A DNA stretch of 64,000 nucleotides. It comes from Streptomyces sp. SAI-135. GTDB taxonomy: Bacteria > Actinomycetota > Actinomycetes > Streptomycetales > Streptomycetaceae. This document shows, one piece after another, positions 1 to 9,014 of the stretch (within the stretch, counting starts at the first letter, position 1; each line of letters begins with the position of its first letter). The notes below the pieces were generated by a model. That model worked only from the letters and a program-made list of their open reading frames with translations, was not told where the DNA came from and did not search any database. The stretch spans positions 5,146,001 to 5,210,000 of the forward strand of contig NZ_JARXYP010000002.1 in the NCBI RefSeq assembly GCF_029893805.1, in the 5' to 3' direction. The position numbers were made by a program, and so were the translations under genes.

Positions 1-811
1 CGGCACGCCGTTGCTGCACACCTACCACAGCATCTGGCCCGAGGACCCGTGGACGGCTCAGTTCTGCCGGTCGTGGGACGGCCACTACGTGGTGTCGGAC
101 TACCTCGCGTTCGCCTGCCGCACCCATCTGGGCATCCGTGCCCGGCGCACCTATCTGGGGATCGCGACCAGCCGGTTCCGTGATCTGCCGCCGCCGCGCC
201 ACAACGGCTCCAGCACCGTGCTGCTGCCCGCCCGTCTCATCCCGGACAAGGGCGCGGAGCTGGCCGTCCGCATGCTCGGCAGGCTCCGCCGGACGGGGCT
301 GCCCGTCCGCCTCGTGCTGACGAGCCCGCACGAGGTCGTCGACTGGCACGAGGAACAGCAGGGCTTCCTCCTGCGGCTCAACCGGCTCATAGACGACCTG
401 CGCCTGCGCCCCCACGTGGACCTGGTCCCCACCCCCAAGGAGCTCATGCCGCGGCTGTACGCACAGTCCCACGTGGTCGTGTACCCCTCGGACTACCCTG
501 AGCCGCTCGGCCTCGCGCCGCTGGAGGCCATGTCCGCCGGACGGCCCGTGGTGGTCACCGCGACCGGCGGTCTGCCGGAGGCCGTCATCCACGGCAGGAC
601 GGGATACGTCGTGACGCCGGGGGACCTCGATCAGCTCGGGGAGCGGGTGCGCGGCCTCATCCTCGACCCGGAGCTCTCCGGCAGGCTGGGGCAGCAGGGG
701 CGCAGACACGTGGAGCGGCAGTTCAACCTCCACACCTACGTCGACAAGATGTCCACGCAGTACGCGGCGTTCGTGGAGGACCGCGTCGAGGGGCTGCCCC
801 GGAGCGGCTAG
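1..811 (+). CDS. Glycosyltransferase family 4 (5' end outside window)
   Basis: The frame is open to the left edge of the window, so the N-terminal domain is missing and only the last 270 or so residues are present; family members are usually 370-420 residues. The visible part is the C-terminal Rossmann half of a GT-B enzyme. It has the nucleotide-sugar binding segment with the E-x7-E motif (EPLGLAPLE) followed by SAGRPVVV and GGLPEAV, typical of retaining GT4 sugar transferases. The acceptor is unknown. It could act on a cell-surface glycan or a small molecule. The family is clear; the substrate cannot be inferred. Confidence 0.88.
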   Translation, partial: GTPLLHTYHSIWPEDPWTAQFCRSWDGHYVVSDYLAFACRTHLGIRARRTYLGIATSRFRDLPPPRHNGSSTVLLPARLIPDKGAELAVRMLGRLRRTGLPVRLVLTSPHEVVDWHEEQQGFLLRLNRLIDDLRLRPHVDLVPTPKELMPRLYAQSHVVVYPSDYPEPLGLAPLEAMSAGRPVVVTATGGLPEAVIHGRTGYVVTPGDLDQLGERVRGLILDPELSGRLGQQGRRHVERQFNLHTYVDKMSTQYAAFVEDRVEGLPRSG

Positions 812-1133
812 GTGCGCGTCCCGCGGGTGTGAGTGGGCCGTCTCAACGGCTGCTGGTTGCTCGCGACGCAGCCTCGTGAGTCGTCCCAGGGGCCGCGGTT
901 GCCGCGACGCAGCGCCCGCGCGCACCAGCCGACGAACACCGCGTCGCCCGGTGCACCGAAGGCCGGCGGGCGACGCCCGCTGCGTGGGCGTGGAGGTGAT
1001 GGCGGGTCCATCAGCTCAACCCGGCCCAAGGGGCCGACGGAGCCGCCCTCGCCGAGGTCACCCGCTGATCCGAGAACGCGGCGCCCTAAGATCAACTTCG
1101 ACCAACGCAAGCCCAATATGGGGGAAACCACTC
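812..1133. other. Intergenic region, no gene supported
   Basis: About 320 bases of GC-rich sequence. Overlapping open frames exist on both strands, but none has a plausible start or resembles a family. The last 40 bases are less GC-rich and contain CAATAT and a purine-rich GGGGGAAA a few bases before the ATG of the next gene, which probably serve as part of its promoter and its ribosome binding site. Confidence 0.5.
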
Positions 1134-1436
1134 ATGACCAAGCGCATTTCCGCCCTGGCCGTCTCCGCGGCGATCGTCGGAGGCCTCTTCCTCACGTCGG
1201 TGCCCGCTCAGGCCGCCCCGTCGGCCGGCGAGGTGTCGATCAAGGCGTCCGCCACCTGCAACAAGTCCCAGATGCGCCAGCAGATCGCGAGCCTCAAGAC
1301 CAAGGCCGCGAAGCTGAAGCAGCTGGGGGAGAACGCGGCGGCCAGGAAGGCGCTCAGCGACGCGACCGCCCTGCAGAGGAAGCTCGACGCGTGCATCAAG
1401 GCCGAGGAGGACACCAGCAAGCCGTTCCCCGGCTAG
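1134..1436 (+). CDS. Small secreted Lys/Ala-rich protein
   Basis: This is a 100-residue protein starting at an ATG six bases after a GGGGGAAA ribosome binding site. Residues 1-26 form a clear signal peptide: MTKR, a hydrophobic core, then the Ala-x-Ala cleavage site VPAQA-AP. The mature part is about 70 residues and is mostly helical, rich in Lys, Ala and Leu with heptad-like spacing, and has two cysteines (CNKSQM and DACIK) that could form a disulfide. No family is recognised. The longer upstream in-frame extension lacks a signal peptide and was rejected. It is monocistronic. Confidence 0.72.
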   Translation: MTKRISALAVSAAIVGGLFLTSVPAQAAPSAGEVSIKASATCNKSQMRQQIASLKTKAAKLKQLGENAAARKALSDATALQRKLDACIKAEEDTSKPFPG

Positions 1437-1590
1437 ATTTCCGGTTCCGTGCTGTGGCGCTGTCCGAGGGGGGCGAACCCCAAGGGCCGCGCCACGGGCG
1501 CCTGTTTACCGGTTACCGCCAATAATCGCCCGCCCGCTTTGGCGGCCCGCCGCCCTGCGGCACCCCTCACGACGCGGCTAACGTCCCGGC

Positions 1591-1785
1591 ATGAGGCGAC
1601 GCAAGCGCATCGGAACGAGCCGCACCAGGTCCTTACGACGCATGCGGGACAGGACGATCCAGCGCCGGGCCGACGTCCGGGCCGGCGGCTGGCGCAGACG
1701 GTTCGGGCGCCGGGCCGAGCAGGCGAGGCCCTGGCTCCAGTTCCTCGCCGACCTCGCCACGCTGCTCGCGCGGGTGGTGCGGTAG
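1591..1785 (+). CDS. Possible small arginine-rich protein
   Basis: This open frame would encode 64 residues, about a third of them arginine, ending in a short hydrophobic stretch (LQFLADLATLLARVV). No good ribosome binding site is visible before the ATG and no family is recognised, so it may be a chance frame in GC-rich DNA. It lies in the otherwise gene-free stretch between the small secreted protein and the DUF3052 gene, in which nothing else was found. Confidence 0.25.
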   Translation: MRRRKRIGTSRTRSLRRMRDRTIQRRADVRAGGWRRRFGRRAEQARPWLQFLADLATLLARVVR

Positions 1786-1888
1786 CCGGTCCGGGCGCCC
1801 GCCCCGTGACGCCGTGTCCGCGCGGACATCCTCCGCCGGGCCCATCACGATGGGGTGGACGGGGCTGGACCAGCGCGGAGGGTGCCGT

Positions 1889-2311
1889 ATGTCAGGAACC
1901 GGACCGGCGGGCGGCTACTCCGCCACGCCGCTCGCCAGGAAGCTCGGCATCAAGGCGGGCCACCGGGTACGGCTCGACGGCGCGCCCGACGCGTGGGACA
2001 TCCCCGGTCTGCCCGACGACTGCGAGGTCACCGCCGGCGGCACGCGCGGCGCGGATGTCGCCCTGACCTTCCACCGCGAGTACGCGCGACTCGCCGCCGA
2101 GGCGGACGACCTCGTCGCCGGCCTCGCGGACGACGCCGCCCTGTGGATCGCCTGGCCCCGCAGGGCCGCCGGACACGTCAGCGACATCACGGAGAACGCC
2201 CTGCGGGAGGTCTTCCTGCCGCTCGGTGTCGTCGACGTGAAGGTCGCGGCGCTCGGGGAGGACTGGTCGGGCCTGAAGTTCGTGCGGCGGAAGGAGAACC
2301 GGCGGGGATGA
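1889..2311 (+). CDS. DUF3052-like protein
   Basis: This 140-residue protein is of unknown function. The N-terminus has the GYSATPLARKLGIKAGH signature seen in DUF3052 proteins, followed by a region predicted to be alpha/beta with the WIAWPR segment, then ITENALREVFLPLGVVDVKV near the C-terminus. The ATG at the start is preferred over the longer upstream frame because the conserved region begins ten residues after it. There is no signal peptide or membrane segment, so it is probably cytoplasmic. It has no operon partner. Confidence 0.7.
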   Translation: MSGTGPAGGYSATPLARKLGIKAGHRVRLDGAPDAWDIPGLPDDCEVTAGGTRGADVALTFHREYARLAAEADDLVAGLADDAALWIAWPRRAAGHVSDITENALREVFLPLGVVDVKVAALGEDWSGLKFVRRKENRRG

Positions 2312-2339
2312 CACGGGGAGGTGTCCACGCCCGCGCGCC

Positions 2340-2470
2340 GACCTGCCCACCACCACCTGCCCCCTGCTCGCCACCACACCGCCCCTGCTCGTCACCACAC
2401 CGCTCCGGCTCGCCATCACCCGCCCCTGCTCACCACCGCGCGCTCCGGCGCGCACCCGCCCCTGTCCGCC
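2340..2470. repeat. Degenerate C-rich repeats (CCCCTGCTCGCCACCACACC-like)
   Basis: After the DUF3052 stop codon there are several imperfect copies of a roughly 20-24 base unit built on CCCCTGCTC and CACCACACCG, all in the same orientation. The stretch is noncoding in any convincing frame. It forms the first part of a 424-base gene-free interval. Nothing else was seen there apart from the 16-base repeat further on. Confidence 0.6.
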
Positions 2471-2660
2471 ACCACCCGCCCCCACCCCGCGGGGCCCGCT
2501 CACGCCGGACGGACGACGACCGACTCCTCCGGGTGAACTGCCCCCCTGCCCCGCCCCCACCCTCTCCCATACCGGAGAAGTCCTTACCGTGAACGGCTAG
2601 CATCGCGCCGGTCGACGCCCGTCGTAACGCCGCCCGGAACCGTCGGGACGCGAGGACGCG

Positions 2661-2716
2661 AGGACGCGAGGGCGCCAGGACGCGAGGGCGCCAGGACGCG
2701 AGGGCGCCAGGACGCA
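2661..2716. repeat. Tandem 16-bp direct repeat, three copies
   Basis: AGGACGCGAGGGCGCC occurs three times head to tail (starting at 2661, 2677 and 2693), with a partial copy after it and shorter GGACGCGA units just before it. It ends about 20 bases upstream of the ATG of the next glycosyltransferase, so it lies in that gene's 5' region. Variation in copy number between strains is likely for such an array. Confidence 0.8.
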
Positions 2717-2735
2717 GGGGACGAGGTGAGGGCAC

Positions 2736-3629
2736 ATGGACGCGCCGAGGATCGCCGTGGCCGTCGTGACGATGGGGAACCGGCCCGACGAGGTCGACGC
2801 CCTGTTGCGCTCCGTGGCGAAGCAGGACATCGCCCCGGCCCGGATCGTGATCGTGGGCAACGGCTGCCGGCTGCCCGAGTTCGCCGAGCGGCTCTCCCTG
2901 CCCGGCGAGGTCACCACCCTCGCCGTCGAGGAGAACCTCGGCTGCCCCGGCGGACGGAACGTGGCGCTCGCCCGGCTGCGGGACTTCGGGGACGTGGACG
3001 TCGTGGTCGAACTGGACGACGACGGCCTGCTCGTGGACGCCGATGTGCTGCGCCGGGTACGGGAGTTGTTCGCGGCCGATGAGCGGCTCGGCATCGTCGG
3101 CTTCCGTATCGCCGACGAGAGCGGCGAGACCCAGCAGCGGCACGTGCCCCGCGTCGGCGCCTCCGACCCGATGCGCGGCGGCTATGTCACCGGGTTCCTG
3201 GGCGGCGGGCACGCCTTCCGTACGGCCATGCTCGCCGAGACCGGGGACTGGCCCGCCGAGTTCTTCTTCGCCCACGAGGAGATCGACCTGGCTTGGCGGG
3301 CCGCGGACCGCGGCTGGCGCATCCTGTACGCGCCCGAACTGCTCCTCCAGCACCCGCGCACCTCACCGGCCCGGCACGCCGTCTACTACCGGGTCAACGC
3401 CCGCAACCGCGTCTGGCTGGTCCGCCGCCGGCTGCCCCTGCCGCTCATCCCCGTCCACCTCGGCGTGTGGACGGCACTCACCCTGCTGCGGATCCGCTCG
3501 TCGAGCGGGCTGCGCGCCTGGTTCGGAGGGTTCGTCGAGGGCCTGCGGGAACCGGCCGGCGAACGGCGGCCGATGCGCTGGCGAACGGTGTGGCACCTCA
3601 CCCGGCTGGGACGCCCGCCCGTGATCTGA
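2736..3629 (+). CDS. Glycosyltransferase family 2
   Basis: This 297-residue GT-A glycosyltransferase opens with AVAVVTMGNRPDEVDALL, the nucleotide-binding strand of family 2. It has the NLGCPGGRNVAL segment common in rhamnosyl- and galactofuranosyl-type enzymes and an ELDDDG motif (about residues 90-95) that acts as the metal-binding DxD. EEIDLAWRA further on resembles the ED-x-D-LxxR region near the catalytic base. There is no membrane segment except a weakly hydrophobic region near residues 235-255. It is monocistronic, followed by a strong hairpin. Acceptor unknown. Confidence 0.88.
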   Translation: MDAPRIAVAVVTMGNRPDEVDALLRSVAKQDIAPARIVIVGNGCRLPEFAERLSLPGEVTTLAVEENLGCPGGRNVALARLRDFGDVDVVVELDDDGLLVDADVLRRVRELFAADERLGIVGFRIADESGETQQRHVPRVGASDPMRGGYVTGFLGGGHAFRTAMLAETGDWPAEFFFAHEEIDLAWRAADRGWRILYAPELLLQHPRTSPARHAVYYRVNARNRVWLVRRRLPLPLIPVHLGVWTALTLLRIRSSSGLRAWFGGFVEGLREPAGERRPMRWRTVWHLTRLGRPPVI

Positions 3630-3662
3630 GGGCCCGGGGTCACGACTCCGGGTGGACAGGAC

Positions 3663-3701
3663 GAGGGTCCCGGTCGTTCACCTCCACCGACCGGGACCCT
3701 C
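3663..3701 (+). terminator. Hairpin terminator after glycosyltransferase
   Basis: A perfect 14-bp stem (GAGGGTCCCGGTCG pairing with CGACCGGGACCCTC) with an 11-base loop lies 34 bases after the stop codon. There is no T tail, which is usual for Streptomyces terminators. Confidence 0.8.
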
Positions 3702-4000
3702 TCGCGTCCCACGGATCCGGCCACGACGGCGACACTCCCCCGAGTTGCGCGTCGTACGCGCGCGCCCTCGGGCCAGATCCGATGTTGTGATCACATCAGG
3801 TTGCGCCAACAAATCGCTAACATGTGGCCAACGCATCTACGTTTTGTTGTCCGCCGCTTGGCGCGAAGTCGACGGCGGCGATGGGGGACCGACGGTGTGC
3901 AACCGCGGAGCGACAGTGGATTCCGGCAGCCGCCGGCGTCGGACGGCTGGCGGGAAACCGCTGTGAAGAGGGCGGGTTTCCGCCAGAAGTGGGCGGCGTG
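3702..4000. promoter_or_regulatory. Upstream region of SARP regulator with short palindromes
   Basis: About 300 bases without a gene. They contain the perfect palindrome TGTGATCACA (3786-3795) and, just after it, an inverted repeat of CAACAAA (3807-3813) and TTTGTTG (3843-3849) in locally AT-richer DNA. These are plausible regulator sites and promoter elements for the following gene, but no clear -35/-10 pair was identified. Confidence 0.4.
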
Positions 4001-7000
4001 ATGGGGCGCGGATCGCAGTCGGGGCTGCGGTTCGGACTGCTCGGGCCGCCGGTTCTGTACGACGGCCGGGGCGGCGCCGGTGTGCGGGTGGTCGGCAGCC
4101 GCAAGCAGCGGATCCTGCTGGCCGCCCTGCTCCTGGAAGCGGGCCGGGTCGTCTCCACCAAGTCCCTCAAGGAGGCGCTGTGGGGGAGCACCCCGCCCGC
4201 CTCCGCGAAGGCCTCGCTCCACAACCACGTCTCCAGGTTGCGCCGGCTGCTCGACGATCCCGAACGGCTGCAGGCGGTCGCCCCCGGCTACCTGCTGCGC
4301 GTCGCGCCGGGCGAGCTCGACGTGCAGGTCTTCGAGAGCCACGCCACCCGGGCGCGCAGGGCGCACGCCGAGGGGGACTGGCCCGAGACCGTCCGGGCCT
4401 GCGCGGCGGCGCTCGCGCTGTGGCGGGGCGCACCGCTGAGCGGGGTCCCCTCCGAACTCGCCGGATACGCCCTGGTCCAGCGCCTGGAGGAGGCCCGCCT
4501 GCTCCTCCTGGAGTGGCACTACGACGCCGAGCTCGCCCTCGCCGCCACCCGCCCGGACGCCCTCGTCCCCGAACTCTCCGCGCTGGCCGCCGAACACCCG
4601 CTCCGCGAGTCGTACCACCGCCAGCTGATGCTCGCCCTCCACCGCACCGGCCGCCAGGCAGAGGCCCTCGCCGTCCACCGCGATCTGCGCACCCGCCTGA
4701 TCGAGGAACTCGGCGTGGAACCGGGACCGGCGGTCCGCGAGGCACATGTGGAGGTGCTGCGCGGGGGAGACGGGGGCGGCCACGCCGACACCGCGACGGA
4801 CCCGACGTCCCCGGCCGGACGTTCAAGGGCGGACACAACTGGCGTGACAGGGACGGCTGTTGCAGGTTCGCTCCCCGCAAGTGCTACGCGCGGAGATGGC
4901 CCGCCCGCAGTCCCTCCGTCATCCCCTGCCCTCCCCGCCCCGTCCCCTGCCGCCGATCAGCCGCCCCCCGCCCCCGAGAACCCCCTCCCTCTGCCCCGTC
5001 CCGCCCAACTCCCTCCACCACCGCGCCACTTCACCGGCCGTGTTGTCACCCGGGAGGGTCTCCGCCGTGCCCTCACCCCCGACGGCGGTCCGGCCGTCGG
5101 GGTCGTCAGCGGCATGGCCGGCGTCGGCAAGAGCGCGCTCGCCCTGCATGTCGCCCATGAGCTGCGGGAACGTTTCCCCGACGGCCAGCTCTACGTCAAC
5201 CTCCAGGGCGCCACCCCGGGCATGACCCCCCTCACCCCGGCCCAGGCCCTCACCGCCCTGCTCCGCGACCTCGGCGCCGACCCGCGCAGCATCCCCGAAC
5301 ACCCGGACGCGGCAGCCGCGTTGCTGCGCTCGCTGCTCGCCCCCACCCGCACGCTGATGGTCCTGGACGACGCCGCGAGCGCCGCTCAGGTGCGCCCGCT
5401 GCTGCCGGCCGGCGGCGGCTGCGCGGTGATCGTCACCAGCCGCTCCCCCCTGACCGCCCTCGACGACGCCCACCGCTTCCCGCTCTCCCCGCTCTCGGCC
5501 GAGGAGAGCGCGCAGTTGCTGCGCGCTGTGTCGGGCCGCGACGCCCGCGAGGCCCCCGGCGCCACGGGCGACGCTCCCGATGTCGGCAGTACCCCTGCCG
5601 GCACCGGCGCACCCACGGTCGGCACCCCCGATGAGGCCGCCCGCATCGACGCCACGCACCCCCTCATCGAACTCACCGGCCGCCTCCCGCTGGCCCTGCG
5701 CGTCGTGGCCGCCCGCCTGGCCGCCCGGCACGCCCTCACCCCCGACGTCCTCGCCGACCAACTGGCCGCCACCGAGGACCGGTTGCGGCACCTGGAGTAC
5801 GACGACCTCTCCGTCCGCCGCTCCCTGGCCGTCGCCCACGACGCCCTGGCCGCCTCCGGCCGCCGCTCCGACCGCGACGCCGCGCTCACCCTGTGCCGTA
5901 TCGGCGCCCTCGACCTGCCCACCTACGGCGTCCCCCTCGTGGCCCGCCTCCTCGGCACCGACGGCACCGACGAGAGCCGCGCCGAGGACGCCCTGGACCG
6001 TCTCGTCGACGTGGCCCTCCTGGAGGAGAAGGCGTACGGCCGCTACGCCCCGCACGGTCTGGTCCGCGACTTCGCGCGGGAACTCGCGTGCGCCGGGCAC
6101 GCCCCCGACATCGCCCGCACCGCCCTGCGCTGGTACGCGGCCGTCGCCGAACGCGCCCTCACCGCGATCGTCGAACCCGGCCTCGACCTGGAGGACCGCC
6201 GCCGCCCGACCGCCGCGCAGCCGCCGGAGCACGCGGCGCACGTACTGGCCATCCCGCCGTTCCCCTCCTCCGAGAAGGCCTTCGCCTGGGGCGAGTCGGA
6301 ACTGGAGAACATCGTCGCCCTGGCCGAACAGCACACGGACACCCCCGACGAACGCACCGCCGCCCATGTCTCCACCCTGCTGCGCCTGCTCTCGCCCTTC
6401 CTCCAGCGCAGCGGCCGGGTCGCCGAGACGGAGGTCCTCGGCCGGGCCGCGCTCACGGTGGCGCGGCGGCTCGGTGACGAGGAGGCCGAGGCGTGCGCCC
6501 TGGGCGACCTGGCCGGCCTGCACTTCCTGACCGGCCGGCACAGCCGGGCCCTCGCCCTCAACGACCGGGCTCTCGCGATCTGGCGGCGCCTGGGCAGGGA
6601 CTCCTGGACCCGCCGCTGCCTCAACAACCGGGGCCTGCTGCTCGAAGGCCTGGGCCGGTACGCCGAGTCGGGACAGGCGCTGCGCCAGAGCCTCGCCTAC
6701 GCGCGGCAGTTGAACGACCCGTTCGGCGAGGCCGTCACCCACAGCAACCTGGGCAACCTGTACGAACACACCGACCCGCGCGCCGCCATCGAACAGCACC
6801 GCCGTTCGCTAGCCATCGGCGAGGAGACCGGCAGCGTCGTCGTCCGGCACTCGGCGCACTGCAACATCGGCTACGCCCATCTCACCCTCGGCGAACCGGC
6901 CGCGGCGACGGCGCACTTCGAGGAGAGCCTGCGCATCCTCGGCAGCCCCGGCGACTGGCACGGCGAGTCGCAGAGCCGCCTCGGCCTGGTCCGCGCCCTG

Positions 7001-7249
7001 CGCCTGATCGGTCACGCCGAACGCGCCGCCGCCGAGTGCGCGGAGCTGCTGCGCCGCGCGGACGCCCGCGCCGACCGCTACACCGGCGCCCTCGCCCGCC
7101 ACCAGCACGGACTCCTGCTGCGCGAGCGGGGCAGGACCGAGGAGGCGTACGAGCAGTGGCGGGCCGCTCTCGACGCGCTGGACGGCACGGACGAGAAGGC
7201 GGTGCTCCAGGAGCTCATCGCCCTGCTCGACGACTCCGGTCTACGGTGA
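4001..7249 (+). CDS. SARP/AfsR-type regulator with NB-ARC and TPR domains
   Basis: This 1082-residue regulator has three parts. The first is an OmpR-type winged-helix DNA-binding domain (about residues 9-100, FGLLGPPVLYDG to GYLLRVAPG) followed by a bacterial transcriptional activator domain (to about 260). A Pro/Ala linker of about 80 residues leads to an NB-ARC ATPase with Walker A GMAGVGKS at about 371 and Walker B LMVLDDA near 452. The C-terminal third has TPR repeats (LGNLYEHTDPRAAIEQH, LGEPAAATAHFEESL). This is the AfsR architecture: ATP and oligomer state control activation of secondary metabolism or development. No biosynthetic genes are next to it. ATG is chosen, with a GTG directly before it as alternative. 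Confidence 0.92.
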   Translation: MGRGSQSGLRFGLLGPPVLYDGRGGAGVRVVGSRKQRILLAALLLEAGRVVSTKSLKEALWGSTPPASAKASLHNHVSRLRRLLDDPERLQAVAPGYLLRVAPGELDVQVFESHATRARRAHAEGDWPETVRACAAALALWRGAPLSGVPSELAGYALVQRLEEARLLLLEWHYDAELALAATRPDALVPELSALAAEHPLRESYHRQLMLALHRTGRQAEALAVHRDLRTRLIEELGVEPGPAVREAHVEVLRGGDGGGHADTATDPTSPAGRSRADTTGVTGTAVAGSLPASATRGDGPPAVPPSSPALPAPSPAADQPPPAPENPLPLPRPAQLPPPPRHFTGRVVTREGLRRALTPDGGPAVGVVSGMAGVGKSALALHVAHELRERFPDGQLYVNLQGATPGMTPLTPAQALTALLRDLGADPRSIPEHPDAAAALLRSLLAPTRTLMVLDDAASAAQVRPLLPAGGGCAVIVTSRSPLTALDDAHRFPLSPLSAEESAQLLRAVSGRDAREAPGATGDAPDVGSTPAGTGAPTVGTPDEAARIDATHPLIELTGRLPLALRVVAARLAARHALTPDVLADQLAATEDRLRHLEYDDLSVRRSLAVAHDALAASGRRSDRDAALTLCRIGALDLPTYGVPLVARLLGTDGTDESRAEDALDRLVDVALLEEKAYGRYAPHGLVRDFARELACAGHAPDIARTALRWYAAVAERALTAIVEPGLDLEDRRRPTAAQPPEHAAHVLAIPPFPSSEKAFAWGESELENIVALAEQHTDTPDERTAAHVSTLLRLLSPFLQRSGRVAETEVLGRAALTVARRLGDEEAEACALGDLAGLHFLTGRHSRALALNDRALAIWRRLGRDSWTRRCLNNRGLLLEGLGRYAESGQALRQSLAYARQLNDPFGEAVTHSNLGNLYEHTDPRAAIEQHRRSLAIGEETGSVVVRHSAHCNIGYAHLTLGEPAAATAHFEESLRILGSPGDWHGESQSRLGLVRALRLIGHAERAAAECAELLRRADARADRYTGALARHQHGLLLRERGRTEEAYEQWRAALDALDGTDEKAVLQELIALLDDSGLR

Positions 7250-8941
7250 TCACTTCGCGTCCGCGTAGCATCGCACGACCGCCGTCGTGAACGGGAACCG
7301 CACCGGAGTCTCACCGAACGTCAGCCGCCCGGCCAGGTCCGACGCCTCCCTGATCGCCGCGACGACCGCGTCTGCCTCCTCCTCGGGACAGTGCACGATC
7401 ACCTCGTCGTGCTGGAAGAAGACCAGTTCGGCCGCCATCCCCGCGCAGGCCTGCCGCAGCGCGGCGAGCAGCAGCAGGGCCCAGTCGGCGGCGCTGCCCT
7501 GCACCACGAAGTTCCGGGCGAAGCGGCCGCGGGCGCGGGAGTCGGTGGAGGCGTACCCCGGCACCCAGGCGTCCTCGCCGGAAGCGGGCGGCCCGGCCGG
7601 GTCGTCCTGGGGGATGCCCGCCTCCTCCGCGTCACCTGCCCCGGCCGCGGGCGGGCACGTCCGCCCCAGCCAGGTCCGCACCAGCCGGCCCTCCTCGCCC
7701 GCGCGGGCCGCCTCGTCGACGTAGGCCACCGCCTTCGGGAAGCGGCGTCTGAGCGCGGCGAGGTTCTTCAGGCCGTCGCCGGAGGTCTGGCCGTAGACCG
7801 CGCCGAGCACGGCGAGCTTGGCCTGGGCGCGGTCCCCCGAGAAGGCCCGGTCGGAGACGGACTGGTAGAGGTCGCTCTCCCGTCCGGCGACCTCCATGAG
7901 CCCCGGGTCGCGGGAGATGGCCGCAAGGACGCGCGGTTCCATCTGGTCGGCGTCCGCCACGACGAGCCGCCAGCCGGGGTCGGCGACCACGGCACGCCGG
8001 ATCACCTTGGGGATCTGCAGGGCACCCCCACCGTTGGTGACCCATCTGCCCGTGACGGTCCCGCCCGCGAGGAACTCGGGCCGGAACCGCCCGTCCCGCA
8101 CCCAGTCCTGGAGCCAGGTCCAGCCGTGGGCGACCCAGATGCGGTACAGCTTCTTGTACTCGACCAGCGGCTTCACGGCCGGATGGTCGAGGGACTCGAT
8201 CTCCCAGCGCCTGGTCGACCGCACCTTGATGCCGGCCTGCGCGAAGGCCTTGACGACATCGGCGGGCAGGTCGGGCCGCACCCGGCGCCCGAAGGCCGCG
8301 GACACCTCGTCGGCCAGCTCGGCGAGGCGCCGGGGCTCACCGCCGCCCGCGTACCGCTCGCCGAGCAGTTCGTGCAGCACCTGGCGGTGGGTCTCGGCGC
8401 TCCACGGCAGCCCGGCGCGGTTCATCTCGGCGGCCACCAGCATTCCCGCCGACTCGGCGGCGGTCAGCAGCCGCATCCGGTCGGGGTGCGCTGTGGCGTC
8501 GTGCCGCCGCTGCTGGTCGGCGTAGACCTCGACGAGGTCGGTCAGCGGCACGTGGACGCCCTGCGGCTCGAACAGCGGGGACTGCGCGCCCGGTTCGGCG
8601 GCGCGCTGGGGCGGGTCGGGGGGCACGGGGCCGCCGCGCAGACGGGCCAGGGCGGCGACGGCCGAACGCGGCTCCCCGTGCCGGCCCTCGTGACCGAGCA
8701 GCAGGGTCTCGGCGTCCTCGATGTCGTAGCACCGCTCCACCCGCACCCCCGCCGCGAGCAGGCGCGGATAGACCTCGGCGGTGGACCGCCACACCCACCG
8801 GGCCACCTCCGGCCGCCGCCGCACGGCCTGCGCCGGATCCCGCTCCCGGAGCACCGGTCCCACGGGCAGCCCGTCGCCCCCGAGGGGGGCCACCTCCACG
8901 CCACCGTCCTCGGTTGGTGCGAGAGCCCACCGATCGTTCAC
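7250..8941 (-). CDS. Pol I-like DNA polymerase with degenerate exonuclease domain
   Basis: This 563-residue family A polymerase-like protein corresponds to the 'bifunctional 3'-5' exonuclease/DNA polymerase' paralogue of streptomycetes. The C-terminal half has the polymerase motifs: motif A VVADADQMEPRVLA (about residue 330), motif B AKLAVLGAVYGQT (about 380), and motif C FQHDEVIVH (about 510). The N-terminal 200 residues occupy the position of the 3'-5' exonuclease but show no DxE or YxxxD metal ligands. There is no 5' nuclease domain. It probably works in repair or gap filling; a true polA should lie elsewhere. The GTG start fits the conserved NDRWALAP beginning. Convergent with the SARP gene, the two stop codons are adjacent. 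Confidence 0.88.
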   Translation of the reverse strand: MNDRWALAPTEDGGVEVAPLGGDGLPVGPVLRERDPAQAVRRRPEVARWVWRSTAEVYPRLLAAGVRVERCYDIEDAETLLLGHEGRHGEPRSAVAALARLRGGPVPPDPPQRAAEPGAQSPLFEPQGVHVPLTDLVEVYADQQRRHDATAHPDRMRLLTAAESAGMLVAAEMNRAGLPWSAETHRQVLHELLGERYAGGGEPRRLAELADEVSAAFGRRVRPDLPADVVKAFAQAGIKVRSTRRWEIESLDHPAVKPLVEYKKLYRIWVAHGWTWLQDWVRDGRFRPEFLAGGTVTGRWVTNGGGALQIPKVIRRAVVADPGWRLVVADADQMEPRVLAAISRDPGLMEVAGRESDLYQSVSDRAFSGDRAQAKLAVLGAVYGQTSGDGLKNLAALRRRFPKAVAYVDEAARAGEEGRLVRTWLGRTCPPAAGAGDAEEAGIPQDDPAGPPASGEDAWVPGYASTDSRARGRFARNFVVQGSAADWALLLLAALRQACAGMAAELVFFQHDEVIVHCPEEEADAVVAAIREASDLAGRLTFGETPVRFPFTTAVVRCYADAK

Positions 8942-9014
8942 ATCTGCGAGTGTGCCAGCCGCCTCTGACAACGGACCTTCCGGGCGAAAGGGTGCCACGC
9001 CCCCGGTGGCCGCC

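Noticed and set aside
833..1525. 230-codon plus-strand frame covering the small secreted protein region
   Set aside because: It runs in a different frame from the signal-peptide gene, with Arg/Gly/Pro-rich composition and no family.
2661..2716. Possible CRISPR array in the tandem repeats
   Set aside because: Repeats are 16 bases and directly adjacent without spacers, and no cas genes are present.
4919..6799. Long minus-strand open frame (626 codons) inside the SARP gene
   Set aside because: It mirrors the plus-strand gene codon for codon, has Gly/Val/Glu-rich composition typical of antisense frames in GC-rich DNA, and matches no family.
4001..7249. SARP gene as marker of a biosynthetic cluster
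   Set aside because: Neighbouring genes are a polymerase and housekeeping or regulatory functions; no PKS, NRPS, terpene or RiPP genes are visible in the window.
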